Positions 51,262 to 60,117 of a DNA stretch of 64,000 nucleotides are shown here, piece by piece (within the stretch, counting starts at the first letter, position 1; every line of letters starts with the position of its first letter). The translations under genes and the position numbers were made by a program. This DNA comes from Actinomadura xylanilytica (GTDB lineage: Bacteria > Actinomycetota > Actinomycetes > Streptosporangiales > Streptosporangiaceae). The stretch covers positions 1 to 64,000 of the forward strand of contig NZ_JASNWE010000002.1 of the NCBI RefSeq assembly GCF_030283145.1, read 5' to 3'. Under the pieces are notes generated by a model that was given only the letters and a program-made list of their open reading frames with translations, was not told the DNA's origin and did no database searches.

Positions 51262-52077
51262 TCAGCGGCGCGGCGGCGGAACGCGCCAAGGCCCGTCGGG
51301 CCCGGCCTCCCTCGCCGTGATCTCGCCGCACAGCTCCGCGAACGCGAACGCGTCCGGCGTGCGGACGGCCATGGCGGCGAGCCCCGGCATCCCGCCGTGC
51401 GGCTGGACGGTCACCATGCCGTTCTCGATGAGGACCTCGCGGACGGCGGGCCAGGCCACCCGCTCGCCCTCCTTCCCGACACCGTCCCGGTCGACGGAGA
51501 ACGCCCCGAACCGCACGGTCTCCCCCGCCTCGACCGCCTCCAGCGCACGCGGGACCAGCCGGCGGGTCACCTCGGCGGCGACGGTCTCGCCCAGCGCCCG
51601 CACGTCCGGCAGCTCGTCGCCGAACGCGAGGACCCGGCCGTCCTCTCCGGCGACGGCCGTGACCCGCCAGCGGGTCCGGGCGCGCGCCGCGGGCCGCACT
51701 CCGGAGACGGTGACGGAGGCCAGATCGTCCCAGCCGTACGCGAGCGTTCCGCCCGGCTCGTCCACCACCAGCCCGCCGGTGAACAGGTGGACGACCACGC
51801 GCCCGGCAGGCAGCCCGCCTCTACGCAGCGACCGTCCCGCCGCGCCCGCGAAGACGGCGGCCGTCAGCACCGCCGCGACCCCGGGAGCCGAGCGCCGCTC
51901 GGCCAGGCAGACGGCGGCCACGAGCACGAACACCACGGTGGCCAGGACGAGCCCGGCCAGCCGCGCCGCCGCGCGCCGGAGGCCGGGCCGGGCGTCGAAG
52001 GCCCGGACCGGCTCGCCGAGCCCCCGCGTCCCGGCCCGCTCCAGCACCGACCCGGACACCTGCTGCGATAAAGACAC
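51262..52077 (-). CDS. PH-like/DUF6585-type membrane protein
   Basis: The 271-residue protein has a membrane hairpin (about 38-78, ARLAGLVLATVVFVLVAAVCL then VAAVLTAAVFAGAAG) and two soluble beta-rich PH-like blocks: VVVHLFTGGLVVDEPGG, AYGWDDLASVTVSG, and later VRFGAFSVDRDGVGKEGERV and WPAVREVLIENGMVTV. This agrees with the DUF6585 family of actinobacteria. Function is unknown. GTG 52077 is the likely start. The gene is 44 bases upstream of the channel gene and could be in the same unit. Confidence 0.7.
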   Translation of the reverse strand: MSLSQQVSGSVLERAGTRGLGEPVRAFDARPGLRRAAARLAGLVLATVVFVLVAAVCLAERRSAPGVAAVLTAAVFAGAAGRSLRRGGLPAGRVVVHLFTGGLVVDEPGGTLAYGWDDLASVTVSGVRPAARARTRWRVTAVAGEDGRVLAFGDELPDVRALGETVAAEVTRRLVPRALEAVEAGETVRFGAFSVDRDGVGKEGERVAWPAVREVLIENGMVTVQPHGGMPGLAAMAVRTPDAFAFAELCGEITAREAGPDGPWRVPPPRR

Positions 52078-52127
52078 GAATATCCGCCTACCCCACTACC
52101 GGACCGAAAAATCACCGATAGCGACCA

Positions 52128-53390
52128 CTACTCGGCGGTACGCGCCCACGTCCACGCGTACCCGGGGTCCTCGCAGCGCCGCGCGGCGGCGCCGAGCCCG
52201 AGCGGCCGGAACGTGTCGATCATGACGGCCAGCTCGGTCGTCGCCGTGTGCCCCGCCCGGACCGCCTCCACCACCGCCTCGACGGCGCCCGGCTGCGGCC
52301 CGTGCGTGAAGCCGGACGGATGCAGCGAAATCGACCCCACGCCGATGCCCGACCCCTTGCGCGCCGAGTAGTCGCCGCCCACATAGAACATCATCTCGTC
52401 GGAATCCACATTGTGGTGGTTGTAGGGGATCGGCACGGCCTCCTCGTGAAAGTCGAGCGGACGTGGGCAGAACGAGCAGATCACGAACCCGGGGCCCTCG
52501 AACGTCTGGTGCACCGGCGGCGGCGCGTGCGTCCGCTTCACGACGGGCTCGAAGTCGTCGATGTTGAAGACGTACGGGTACAGGTGGCCGTCCCAGCCGA
52601 TCACGTCGAACGGATGGTGCAGGTAGGTCAATCGCGACAGCCCGCCCCGGTTGCGCACCAGCACCGGCACCTCGCCGCCCTCCACCAGCAGGGGCGCGGC
52701 CGGCCCGCGCAGGTCGCGCTCGCTGTAGGGGGCCTGCTCCAGGAACTGCCCGTACTGCGACAGGTAGCGCTTCGGCGGCCGGACGTGCCCGCGCGCCTCG
52801 ATCACCAAGGCCCGCAGCGTCTCCCCCGCACCGCCGGCCGACTCCGCACCACCGGCCGACTCCGCACCACCGGCCGCCCCCGGCCCTCCGCCCTGGGCGG
52901 CGACCGGCACCCAGCGGTGGGTCGTCCCCGTCGGGATGACCACGTAGTCGCCCTCGCCGACGTCCAGCGCGCCGTAGCTGGTCTCGACCCGGGCCGCGCC
53001 GGTCTGCACGTACACGACCTCGGCGCCGACCGAGTTGCGGTACAGCTCGCTCGGCCCGGACGCCGCCACGAACGACATCCGCACGTCCTCGTTGCCGAAC
53101 AGGACCTGCCGTCCGAGCACCATGTCGCCACCGGGTGGGAGGTCCTGCGTGCGGTAGGCGCGGGGTCGCAGGGGATGGTTCGGCGTGAGGTCCGCCGCTC
53201 CCGCCGGATCACCGTCCACGCCCTCGCTCTTGATGATCGCGGTGGGCGCGTGCCGGTGGTACAGCAGGCTGGAGTCGGAGGAGAAGCCCTCCTCCCCCAT
53301 CAGCTCCTCCGCGTAGAGCCCGCCGTCCGGACGGCGGAACTGAACATGACGCTTCCGCGGGACCTCGCCCACGACCCGGTAGTACGGCAT
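52128..53390 (-). CDS. hmgA: Homogentisate 1,2-dioxygenase
   Basis: This 420-residue iron enzyme opens homogentisate to maleylacetoacetate in tyrosine and phenylalanine breakdown. It has the two-cupin arrangement of the family with phrases HHPFDVIGWDGHLYPYVFNI and PIPYNHHNVDSDEMMFYVGG; iron ligands are expected in HHPFDVIGWDG, NHHN and LHPSGFTHGPQPG. A Gly/Ala/Ser-rich insert (about residues 180-205, GGAESAGGAESAGG) arises from an 18-bp repeat. GGGAGG precedes ATG 53390. No other homogentisate gene (hppD, fahA) is beside it. Confidence 0.93.
   Translation of the reverse strand: MPYYRVVGEVPRKRHVQFRRPDGGLYAEELMGEEGFSSDSSLLYHRHAPTAIIKSEGVDGDPAGAADLTPNHPLRPRAYRTQDLPPGGDMVLGRQVLFGNEDVRMSFVAASGPSELYRNSVGAEVVYVQTGAARVETSYGALDVGEGDYVVIPTGTTHRWVPVAAQGGGPGAAGGAESAGGAESAGGAGETLRALVIEARGHVRPPKRYLSQYGQFLEQAPYSERDLRGPAAPLLVEGGEVPVLVRNRGGLSRLTYLHHPFDVIGWDGHLYPYVFNIDDFEPVVKRTHAPPPVHQTFEGPGFVICSFCPRPLDFHEEAVPIPYNHHNVDSDEMMFYVGGDYSARKGSGIGVGSISLHPSGFTHGPQPGAVEAVVEAVRAGHTATTELAVMIDTFRPLGLGAAARRCEDPGYAWTWARTAE
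52831..52866. repeat. 18-bp tandem repeat inside hmgA
   Basis: Two nearly identical units (CCACCGGCCGACTCCGCA), with a third partial copy after them, code for repeated GGAESA in a loop of the dioxygenase. Confidence 0.75.
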
Positions 53391-53605
53391 CGCTGCCTCC
53401 CAGTGGCGACCGCCTTCGTCTCTACCACCGTACGGCCCCCCGTCCGCGCCCGGCGGGCACGGGCGATCCCCGGATGATCCTCCCGAATACAGGGTGATCA
53501 ACCTGAAGATCCGGGTAACCCTCTCTTCGGCCGGCCGACCTCCCGTGGAGCTTCCCGCCCCGCACCGGCCACGACCCGCAGGCCCACTCCCCGAGACGAG
53601 TCGCC

Positions 53606-54367
53606 ATGTCGTCCGATCGCCCCTCCCCGCCCGGAGACGCCCGCCACTCCCCCGCGCAGCGGCGGCTGCTGCACGCGCTCGCCGGGCTGGCCGTCGCCGC
53701 GCTGGCGGGCGGCGCGTTCGCGCTGACCTACGACCTGCTGCGCGACCTGGCCGTGGAGGGACGGGCGGACCGCCGCTGGGCCCCGGTCTACCCGGCGATG
53801 GCCGACGCGCTCACCGTGCTGACGCTGCTGGCCCTGGTGGTCGCCCGCCAGGCCCGCTGGTGGACCCGGTGGCTGCGCTGGACGCTGCTGCTGGCCCTGG
53901 TCGCCGGGACCGCCGCGCTCAGCGTGCAGCACACCGTGCGGGGACCGGACTCCCTCCCGGACGCGCCGCTGAGGGCGGGCGTGGCCGTGGCCCCGCACGT
54001 GATGCTGGTGATCGCGATCTGGCTGTGGCTGACGATGGTCAAGCAGCTCCGCGCCCCGCGTCCGACCCCGGCGCCGCCGCCGGAGGCGCCGTCCGGTCTC
54101 CGACGGCGCCGCGAGCGCGAGCACGTCAAGACGCTCAAGCCGCTGCCGGTCGCCTCCCTCCAGCCGGGACGCGCCCCCGAGGCCCTGGAGGCCCCCGAGA
54201 CCGGCGGACGTGCGAGCGACCACCGTTCCGATCTCTTCATGCCCCTGATGCTGGACGAAGAGGGCGACGACGGGACCGAAGGGAAGAAGGACGCCGGTCT
54301 CGGGATCCTGGATGGGGACCCGCCGTCGAGGACGTTCCGAAGCTCGCCCGTCCCGCCCGCCGAATAA
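53606..54367 (+). CDS. DUF2637-like four-helix membrane protein
   Basis: The 253-residue protein has four membrane helices (about 22-42, 60-80, 88-103 and 126-146) and a cytosolic C-terminal tail of about 105 residues with charged and Pro-rich parts. The helix pattern with APVYPAMADALTVLTLLALVV and VAPHVMLVIAIWLWLTMVKQL is like DUF2637 (SpdA/SpdD-linked) proteins of actinobacteria and their plasmids. Function is unknown. ATG 53606 is not preceded by a strong ribosome binding site. It is convergent with ispF. Confidence 0.75.
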   Translation: MSSDRPSPPGDARHSPAQRRLLHALAGLAVAALAGGAFALTYDLLRDLAVEGRADRRWAPVYPAMADALTVLTLLALVVARQARWWTRWLRWTLLLALVAGTAALSVQHTVRGPDSLPDAPLRAGVAVAPHVMLVIAIWLWLTMVKQLRAPRPTPAPPPEAPSGLRRRREREHVKTLKPLPVASLQPGRAPEALEAPETGGRASDHRSDLFMPLMLDEEGDDGTEGKKDAGLGILDGDPPSRTFRSSPVPPAE

Positions 54368-54477
54368 CGCCCGCGAAATCACATCACCGGGTGACGCGCG
54401 GAGAATTACACCGGTGAAATAACACCCATGGCATCGGGCCCGTTCCCGGCCGGAAAGTAAAAGATCCAAAAAGGCCG

Positions 54478-54504
54478 GCGCCGCCGACACAAAGGCGGCG
54501 GCGC
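54478..54504 (-). terminator. Rho-independent terminator of ispF
   Basis: Nine-base arms GCGCCGCCG/CGGCGGCGC with a nine-base loop are followed on the minus strand by CGGCCTTTTT and more T-rich sequence. This is the most canonical terminator in the window and ends the carD-ispF unit 28 bases past the ispF stop. Confidence 0.85.
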
Positions 54505-54531
54505 GGGCGCGGAGACCAACGGGAAAGGCGG

Positions 54532-55026
54532 TCAGCGGTGCTGCTGGAGTACCAGGGCGTTCGCGATGGCGGCCAGTCCCTCGCCGCGGCCGGTCAGGCC
54601 GAGCCCGTCGGTCGTCGTGGCGGAGACGCTGACGGGCGCGCCGCCGAGGGCCTCGCCGAGCGCCTTCTCCGCCTCGGCGCGGCGCTTGCCGATCTTGGGA
54701 CGGTTGCCGATGACCTGGACGGCGACGTTGCCGATGACGAAGCCCGCCTCGTCCACCAGGCGGGCGACCTCGCGCAGCAGCTCCGCGCCGGACGCGCCGG
54801 ACCAGCGCGGGTCGGCGGTGCCGAAGACGGCGCCGAGATCGCCGAGCCCGCAGGCCGACAGCAGCGCGTCGCACGCGGCGTGCGCCGCCACGTCGCCGTC
54901 GGAGTGCCCGTCCAGCCCGGTGCCCTCACCGGGCCAGTGCAGGCCGGCGACGTGCAGCGGGCGGTCGTGGGAAGCGAACGGGTGGACGTCGGTGCCGACG
55001 CCCACCCGTGGAATCCGTTCGCTCAA
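54532..55026 (-). CDS. ispF: 2-C-methyl-D-erythritol 2,4-cyclodiphosphate synthase
   Basis: This 164-residue trimeric zinc enzyme makes MEcPP in the non-mevalonate isoprenoid pathway. It shows the metal ligands VGTDVHPF (D, H) and the signature [20 protein letters not shown], and the [15 protein letters not shown] end. The start is set at TTG 55026, one base after the carD stop, as the first start that keeps [14 protein letters not shown] inside that phrase would cut the first strand. Only one base separates it from carD, so translation is coupled. ispD, usually between carD and ispF, is absent. Confidence 0.95.
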   Translation of the reverse strand: MSERIPRVGVGTDVHPFASHDRPLHVAGLHWPGEGTGLDGHSDGDVAAHAACDALLSACGLGDLGAVFGTADPRWSGASGAELLREVARLVDEAGFVIGNVAVQVIGNRPKIGKRRAEAEKALGEALGGAPVSVSATTTDGLGLTGRGEGLAAIANALVLQQHR

Positions 55027-55027
55027 C

Positions 55028-55510
55028 TCAGCTGGCCAGAACCTCGTCGAGGAGGGCCTCGGCCTTGTCCTCGTTGGTCTTCTCGGCCAGCGCGAGCTCG
55101 CTGACCAGTATCTGCCGGGCCTTGGCCAGCATCCGCTTCTCGCCGGCGGACAGCCCGCGCTCCTTGTCGCGACGCCAGAGGTCGCGAACGACCTCGGCGA
55201 CCTTGTTGACATCGCCAGAGGCGAGCTTCTCAAGGTTGGCCTTGTAACGACGCGACCAGTTGGTGGGCTCCTCGGTGTAGGGTGCGCGCAGCACCTCGAA
55301 CACCTTCTCCAGACCTTCCTGGCCGACCACGTCGCGGACACCCACGTCCTCAACGTTCTCGACCGGGACCTGCACTGTCAGGTCGCCCTTGTCGACCTTC
55401 AAGACCAGATAGGTCTTTTCCTCACCCTTGATGGTGCGAGTCTCGATGGCCTCGATCCGAGCAGCCCCATGGTGGGGGTAGACGACGGTGTCGCCGACCT
55501 GGAAAGTCAT
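55028..55510 (-). CDS. carD: CarD-family RNA polymerase-binding regulator
   Basis: The 160-residue CarD stabilises the open complex of RNA polymerase at rRNA and other promoters. It has the N-terminal Tudor-like RNAP interaction domain ([41 protein letters not shown]) and the C-terminal helical DNA-binding domain ([33 protein letters not shown]). Length and sequence match mycobacterial CarD closely. ATG 55510 has AAGGGG upstream. It heads a unit with ispF. Confidence 0.97.
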   Translation of the reverse strand: MTFQVGDTVVYPHHGAARIEAIETRTIKGEEKTYLVLKVDKGDLTVQVPVENVEDVGVRDVVGQEGLEKVFEVLRAPYTEEPTNWSRRYKANLEKLASGDVNKVAEVVRDLWRRDKERGLSAGEKRMLAKARQILVSELALAEKTNEDKAEALLDEVLAS

Positions 55511-55844
55511 GTGACAAGTACCCCTTCCGCTACGCCAAGGATAGCACGGAACCGGCGGTGGCCGTACCGGCGTTAACGACATATCCGCAGGTCAACCCCC
55601 TTATTGGGGTCTTGACAAAGCCCTTTAATGGTGCATTACGGACCCGTTCGGCGCACTCCGCGCGGGTCCCGGACACCCCCGCCGCAGGCGATCACGGTTC
55701 CTCCGGTCCGCCTCTACCGGAACCGGGGAAGCGGCCCATACTGGAGGTGAACAGGCCGGGCCGCGTGGGTACGAAGCGCCCGGAAGGGTCCGAAAAGGGC
55801 GTGCCGGAGGCGGAGGACGACCGGCCGGCTCGACGGATTCGAGG
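55511..55844. other. Divergent promoter region carD / 55845
   Basis: About 330 bases. It has AT-rich segments at 55575-55640 and TTGAC-like boxes on both strands: plus TTGACA at 55612 and minus TTGACC at 55595 to 55590. The plus promoter is listed apart; for carD no paired -10 was clear. No gene was seen. Confidence 0.45.
55612..55640 (+). promoter_or_regulatory. Candidate promoter for the 55845 gene
   Basis: TTGACA (55612-55617) is followed by a 17-base spacer and ATTACG (55635-55640). The -35 is perfect and the -10 weak. It lies about 200 bases before the start of the membrane protein gene. Confidence 0.45.
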
Positions 55845-56639
55845 ATGGTGAGGTGCGGCGTGAGGCCAGACGGCGACCCCGAGCCCGACGATTACGGGCT
55901 GCCCCGCGTGGACGTCGTGGTGCCCGACGACGCCCGCGAGCTCGACCGCGACATCCTCGCCTACCACCGCGAGCGGCGCCAGCGGCGGAGGCGCGCGCGG
56001 ATCCGGCGGCTGGTGCGCCCGGCGACCCGGTACGGCCTGGCCATCCCGATCATCACCGGCGCGCTGCTGATCGCCCTGGTCAGCGGCGCCATGCTCACCG
56101 CCTTCGGGCCCCGGCCCACGCCCCGTCCGACCGTCTCGCTGCTGGCCCCGCACCCGGTGGCGAGCCCCGGCCAGGTCAACGGCACGCTGCCCGCCGGCGA
56201 GGTGTTCCTGACCACCGGCACGTCCAGAAAGACCCCGCTGACCGATCTACGCCCCGCCGTGTTCGCGATCGTCCCGCCCACCTACAAGTGCGACGACCTG
56301 GTGGCCGAGCTGGCGGCCCGAACCCAGGACGCCAAGCTCAACTTCTGGCTCGTCGCCGACCCGCGCGCGGCGAGCGGGCACGCGGGCCTGAAGGTCAAGC
56401 GGCTGACCGCGTGCGCGGGCACCGCCCACGCGGGGGCGCCGCAGATCATCGAGGACCCCTCCGCACTGCTGGCCGGCGCCTACGCGCCCGCACCCGGCTC
56501 GGCCGGCCCGTCCGGCTCGGCGGGCGCGGAGCTCACGGCGGTGTTCGTCCGCCCCGACGGCGTGGTCACCGACGTGGTCCGCGCGCCGCGGGCCGGGCCC
56601 GAGCTCACCGCCAAGGTCAAGTCACTCGAAACCGGCTGA
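55845..56639 (+). CDS. Single-pass membrane protein with exported domain, unknown function
   Basis: The 264-residue protein has a cytosolic acidic and then Arg-rich part (1-60), one membrane helix (about 64-90, GLAIPIITGALLIALVSGAML), and an outside domain of about 170 residues with two cysteines (TYKCDDLVAELAAR and LTACAGT). Phrases such as LRPAVFAIVPPTYKCDDLVA are seen in related actinobacterial proteins of unknown role. ATG 55845 is used; GTG 55860 with AGGTG upstream is an alternative. It precedes the LpqE-like lipoprotein by 164 bases. Confidence 0.7.
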   Translation: MVRCGVRPDGDPEPDDYGLPRVDVVVPDDARELDRDILAYHRERRQRRRRARIRRLVRPATRYGLAIPIITGALLIALVSGAMLTAFGPRPTPRPTVSLLAPHPVASPGQVNGTLPAGEVFLTTGTSRKTPLTDLRPAVFAIVPPTYKCDDLVAELAARTQDAKLNFWLVADPRAASGHAGLKVKRLTACAGTAHAGAPQIIEDPSALLAGAYAPAPGSAGPSGSAGAELTAVFVRPDGVVTDVVRAPRAGPELTAKVKSLETG

Positions 56640-56803
56640 TCGCGGACGGAACGGCACTCGGCGGGCGCTCGTCCCGCCGGGCCGGCCGGGCGCGGACCAC
56701 CCCCGGGGACGGGGTGGCGCCCCGGCCTCGCTACGCTTCCCCTGGCGTTTCTCGCGCCGCCCCCAGAACCCTTCCAACGCCCCCTCGCGAGGAGATCGTC
56801 GCC

Positions 56804-57829
56804 GTGATCCGAAACAGCCGCCGAGTGGCCGTGCTCGCCATCGCGGGAGCCGTCGCCATGGTGCCGGTGCTCTCCGGCTGCGGCGCCGGCAGCGAGCCCC
56901 AGACCGCCGCGCCCACCCAGCTCACCGAAGGCGTCAACGTCACCGTCCCCAAGGACGCGGCGGCGGCGAAGATCGACGTCCGCAACATGTTCCTGCTGGG
57001 CCCGCGGCCCGACATGGCCTTCGGCCAGGGCGCCTCGGTGCCGCTCTACGCCACGGTCATCAACCAGGTCAAGGGCACGCAGGACCGGTTGGTGAACGTC
57101 AGCTCGCCCGACTTCGCCCAGGTGAAGATCACCGGCGGTGCCGTGGCGCTGCCGCCCGCCAAGCCGTCCGGTGAGGGCAGCGCGGTCCGGCTGATCGGCC
57201 AGGCCGCCCCGGCGACGCCTGCGGCCGGTGCGGGCAAGGCGACCGGCAAGCCCGGCGACAAGCCCACCGGCAAGCCGTCCAGCACGCCCTCGTCCAAGCC
57301 GTCCGGCGAGAACAGCGCCGCGCCGGGCGCGGAGGCCACCGGTGCGGCCTCCCCGGCCGCGACGCCGTCCGGCACCGCCACTCCGTCCGGTACGGCCACG
57401 CCGTCCGGTACGGCCACGCCGTCCGGTACGGCCACGCCGCCCGCCGCCGACGCGTCAGGGGCCGCTCAGCCGGCCACCCCGGCCGCCCCGCCCGCCGCGG
57501 ACGGCAAGGCGCCGCTCGTGGTGCTGACCGGGCTCACCAAGCAGCTCCTCGGCGGCGAGACGCTGACCGTGCGGCTCCAGTTCGAGCGGGCCGGCAGCGT
57601 CGAGGTCACGGTCCCGGTCATCGCGCAGCAGGGCGAGTACGCGGGCTACGCCGCGGTCTCCGCCGGCAGCCCGGCTCCCGGCGCCTCCGCCGCGCCCGGC
57701 ACCGAAGGCGGTACCGAGGGCGGCGAGCACGGGTCCGCCGCGCCAGCCAGCACCGGCACGGACGAGCCGACCACGTCCTCCCCGGCCCAGCCCGCGTCCC
57801 CGGCCGCGGAGGCCGGCGCCGGTCACTGA
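56804..57829 (+). CDS. LpqE-like lipoprotein
   Basis: The 341-residue protein has a lipoprotein signal with lipobox VLSGC (Cys at about 26). After it come a PCuAC/LpqE-like beta domain (VNVTVPKDAAAAKIDVRNMFLLGP, SVPLYATVINQVKGTQDRLV, and LVVLTGLTKQLLGGETLTVRLQFERAG) interrupted by a Pro/Ser/Thr-rich stretch of about 110 residues, and a disordered tail. In mycobacteria lpqE lies next to carD, as here. A copper-chaperone-like role is suggested by fold only; the Met/His copper ligands are not clear. GTG 56804 follows GAGGAG. Confidence 0.78.
   Translation: MIRNSRRVAVLAIAGAVAMVPVLSGCGAGSEPQTAAPTQLTEGVNVTVPKDAAAAKIDVRNMFLLGPRPDMAFGQGASVPLYATVINQVKGTQDRLVNVSSPDFAQVKITGGAVALPPAKPSGEGSAVRLIGQAAPATPAAGAGKATGKPGDKPTGKPSSTPSSKPSGENSAAPGAEATGAASPAATPSGTATPSGTATPSGTATPSGTATPPAADASGAAQPATPAAPPAADGKAPLVVLTGLTKQLLGGETLTVRLQFERAGSVEVTVPVIAQQGEYAGYAAVSAGSPAPGASAAPGTEGGTEGGEHGSAAPASTGTDEPTTSSPAQPASPAAEAGAGH
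57362..57433 (+). repeat. Four 18-bp tandem repeats in the lipoprotein gene
   Basis: The unit ACGCCGTCCGGTACGGCC occurs four times in frame with minor changes, coding for TPSGTA. It lies inside the Pro/Ser/Thr-rich linker, a likely spacer in the cell envelope. Confidence 0.85.
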
Positions 57830-57846
57830 CCGGCACCAGCGACGAC

Positions 57847-57885
57847 CGAACGGCCCGTACGGCAGCACGCCGTACGGGCCGTTCG
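57847..57885. terminator. Bidirectional terminator lpqE-like / regX3
   Basis: Perfect 17-base arms (CGAACGGCCCGTACGGC and complement) around AGCAC lie between two convergent genes, followed by CGTTT on the plus strand. Confidence 0.8.
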
Positions 57886-57898
57886 CGTTTACCCCGGT

Positions 57899-58579
57899 CT
57901 AGGGCTCGAACTTGTAGCCCAGGCCGCGGACGGTGACGATGTACCGCGGCGTGGACGGGGCCGACTCGATCTTGGCGCGGAGTCGCTTGACGTGGACGTC
58001 CAGGGTCTTGGTGTCGCCGACGTAGTCGGCCCCCCAGACCCGGTCGATGAGCTGCATGCGGGTCAGTACCCGGCCCGCGTTGCGCAGCAGCACCTCCAGC
58101 AGCTCGAACTCCTTGAGCGGAAGCTGGACCTGCTCGCCGGCCACGCTGACCACGTGCCGCTCGACGTCCATCCGGACCGGGCCGGCCTCCAGCGTCGCCG
58201 GGGCCAGCTCCTCGACCTCGCCCTGCCGGCGCAGCACCGCGCGCATCCGGGCGATCAGCTCGCGGGTGGAGAACGGCTTGGTGACGTAGTCGTCGGCGCC
58301 GAGCTCCAGCCCGACGACCTTGTCGACCTCGCTGTCCTTGGCGGTCAGCATGATCACCGGGACGTTGGACCTGGTCCGCAGCTCCCGGCACACCTCGGTG
58401 CCGGGCAGCCCGGGGAGCATCAGGTCGAGCAGGACCAGGTCGGCGCCGTTGCGCTCGAAGATGTCCAGCGCGTCGGGGCCGGTCGCCGCGACGGCGACCT
58501 CGAAGCCCTCCTTGCGCAGGTTGTACGACAGTGCGTCGCTGAACGACTCCTCGTCTTCCACGACGAGCACGCGGGTCAC
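57899..58579 (-). CDS. regX3: Response regulator RegX3
   Basis: The 226-residue OmpR-type regulator has a receiver domain (acid pocket EDEE, phospho-Asp in LVLLDLMLPG, switch LTAKD, Lys in YVTKPFS) and a C-terminal winged helix (FELLEVLLRNAGRVLTRMQL, TKTLDVHVKRLRAKIE, YIVTVRGLGYKF). It is phosphorylated by SenX3, encoded upstream, and controls the phosphate-starvation response. GTG 58579 follows GGGAGG by seven bases. The senX3-regX3-phoU layout supports the name; in streptomycetes the same gene is called phoP. Confidence 0.95.
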   Translation of the reverse strand: MTRVLVVEDEESFSDALSYNLRKEGFEVAVAATGPDALDIFERNGADLVLLDLMLPGLPGTEVCRELRTRSNVPVIMLTAKDSEVDKVVGLELGADDYVTKPFSTRELIARMRAVLRRQGEVEELAPATLEAGPVRMDVERHVVSVAGEQVQLPLKEFELLEVLLRNAGRVLTRMQLIDRVWGADYVGDTKTLDVHVKRLRAKIESAPSTPRYIVTVRGLGYKFEP

Positions 58580-58664
58580 GGTGTTGCCTCCCGGGCGGTC
58601 TGGTGCGGTGCGGCCCCAGCGGCGGAGCGGCGCGGGTCCCTCATGATGCTCATGGCGCTGCCCT

Positions 58665-59936
58665 TCAGAGATTCGGTGGGGTCGGGCGGACGATGGGGGG
58701 CCCGCCGTCGGCGTGCACGCGGGCCTCGGTCGCCGCGTCGGACGCGGCGGAGCCCGCGGCGGACGCGCCGGCGGCCTGGGACGGGGCGTCGTGGCCGGAC
58801 GGGTTGAGCAGCGGCAGCCGGATCGTGAACGTCGATCCCGCGCCCTCCTTGCTCCACACCGTCACCTCGCCCCCGTGCTTGGTGGTGACGTGCTTGACGA
58901 TGGCGAGGCCGAGCCCGGTGCCGCCGGTCTGGCGGGACCGCGCCGGATCGACCCGGTAGAACCGCTCGAAGATCCGCTCCACCTCACCGGCGGGGATGCC
59001 GATGCCCTGGTCGGTGACGTTGACCTCGACGTGCCGGTCGTCGCACTGCCGGGTGGCCACCACCACCCGGGTGTGCTCGGGGCTGTAGGCGATGGCGTTG
59101 TCGACCAGGTTGCGCAGGGCCTGGACCAGCAGCTCCGCGTCGCCGCGGACCCTCAGCCCGTCCGTCCCGCCGGTGGTCAGCTCGATGTCCTTGGACGTCG
59201 CCTTGATCTGGGAGCGGTCGAGCGCCTCGGCCACCACCTCGTCGAGCTCGACCGGCCGCAGCTCGGGCAGCGGCTCGTCGCCCTGGATCCGCGACAGCGT
59301 CATCAGGTCCTGGACGAGGTGGTTCAGCCGGACCGACTCGATCTGCATCCGCCCCGCGAAGCGGCGGACCGCCTCGGGGTCGTCGGCGGCGCCCTCGACC
59401 GTCTCGGCCAGCAGCGACAGCGCGCCGACCGGGGTCTTCAGCTCGTGGCTCACGTTGGCCACGAAGTCGCGCCGGATCGCCTCGACCCGGCGCATCTCGG
59501 TCAGGTCCTCCGCCAGCACCAGCACCAGCCCGTGCGTGCCGAGCGGCGCGACCCGCACCGCGAACCAGCGGGCGCCCGCGCGGCCACGGGCGCGGGACAT
59601 GCCGACCTGGATCTCGGTCTCCCGGATCTCGCCGTCGCGGCGGACCAGCCTGGCCATCGCCAGCACCTCGTCCACCACCAGCCGGTCGCCGCTCACCACG
59701 CCGAACGCGCGGGCCGCCGAGCTGGCGCGCAGCACCCGGTCCTCGGCGTCCACCACGACGGCCGAGGAGCGCAGCACGCTCAGCACCGACGCGACTCCCG
59801 GGGGCAGCCCTCCCGGGGGCGCCGCCGGTGCCGACACCCGCTGGGCCCGCTCGCTCACGCGTACCGCCAATCCAGTAGCCAGCCCGATCGCGAGCCCGGC
59901 AAGCCCGGTCAGAGCTGCGACAATCTCGACCTCCAC
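58665..59936 (-). CDS. senX3: Sensor histidine kinase SenX3
   Basis: The 423-residue membrane kinase has one strong N-terminal helix (about 5-25, VAALTGLAGLAIGLATGLAV), a PAS-like domain (about 50-150), an H box with the phospho-His in VANVSHELKTPVGALSLL, and a HATPase (N box LRNLVDNAIAYSP, VTDQGIGIP, TGGTGLGLAIVKH). It senses low phosphate together with PhoU and the Pst transporter. The start GTG 59936 gives a normal length. The Ala/Ser-rich tail after LLNPSG is likely unfolded. It lies 85 bases from regX3. Confidence 0.95.
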   Translation of the reverse strand: MEVEIVAALTGLAGLAIGLATGLAVRVSERAQRVSAPAAPPGGLPPGVASVLSVLRSSAVVVDAEDRVLRASSAARAFGVVSGDRLVVDEVLAMARLVRRDGEIRETEIQVGMSRARGRAGARWFAVRVAPLGTHGLVLVLAEDLTEMRRVEAIRRDFVANVSHELKTPVGALSLLAETVEGAADDPEAVRRFAGRMQIESVRLNHLVQDLMTLSRIQGDEPLPELRPVELDEVVAEALDRSQIKATSKDIELTTGGTDGLRVRGDAELLVQALRNLVDNAIAYSPEHTRVVVATRQCDDRHVEVNVTDQGIGIPAGEVERIFERFYRVDPARSRQTGGTGLGLAIVKHVTTKHGGEVTVWSKEGAGSTFTIRLPLLNPSGHDAPSQAAGASAAGSAASDAATEARVHADGGPPIVRPTPPNL

Positions 59937-60009
59937 ACTCCGGATCGTAAGCGTCGCCCAGGCCCTTTCCCCACCATCGGGGTGCCCGACCTGGTCTCGT
60001 TCGTCCAAA

Positions 60010-60042
60010 GTTCACCTCGTTATCCGGGCCGGTTCACGCGGG
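60010..60042 (+). promoter_or_regulatory. PHO-box-like direct repeats before phoU
   Basis: Three 11-base units in a row: GTTCACCTCGT, TATCCGGGCCG (poor match) and GTTCACGCGGG. This is the arrangement of PHO boxes bound by PhoP/RegX3 in actinobacteria, where GTTCACC repeats are spaced by 11 bases. It lies between divergent senX3 and phoU, 75 bases before the phoU start. Confidence 0.65.
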
Positions 60043-60117
60043 CCGGGCAGGCTGTTGCGTGGACGAGTCCGTCCCCCCGGCCCGGCCGGCCCCCGCCCAC
60101 GCACCAAGGGATCTCAA

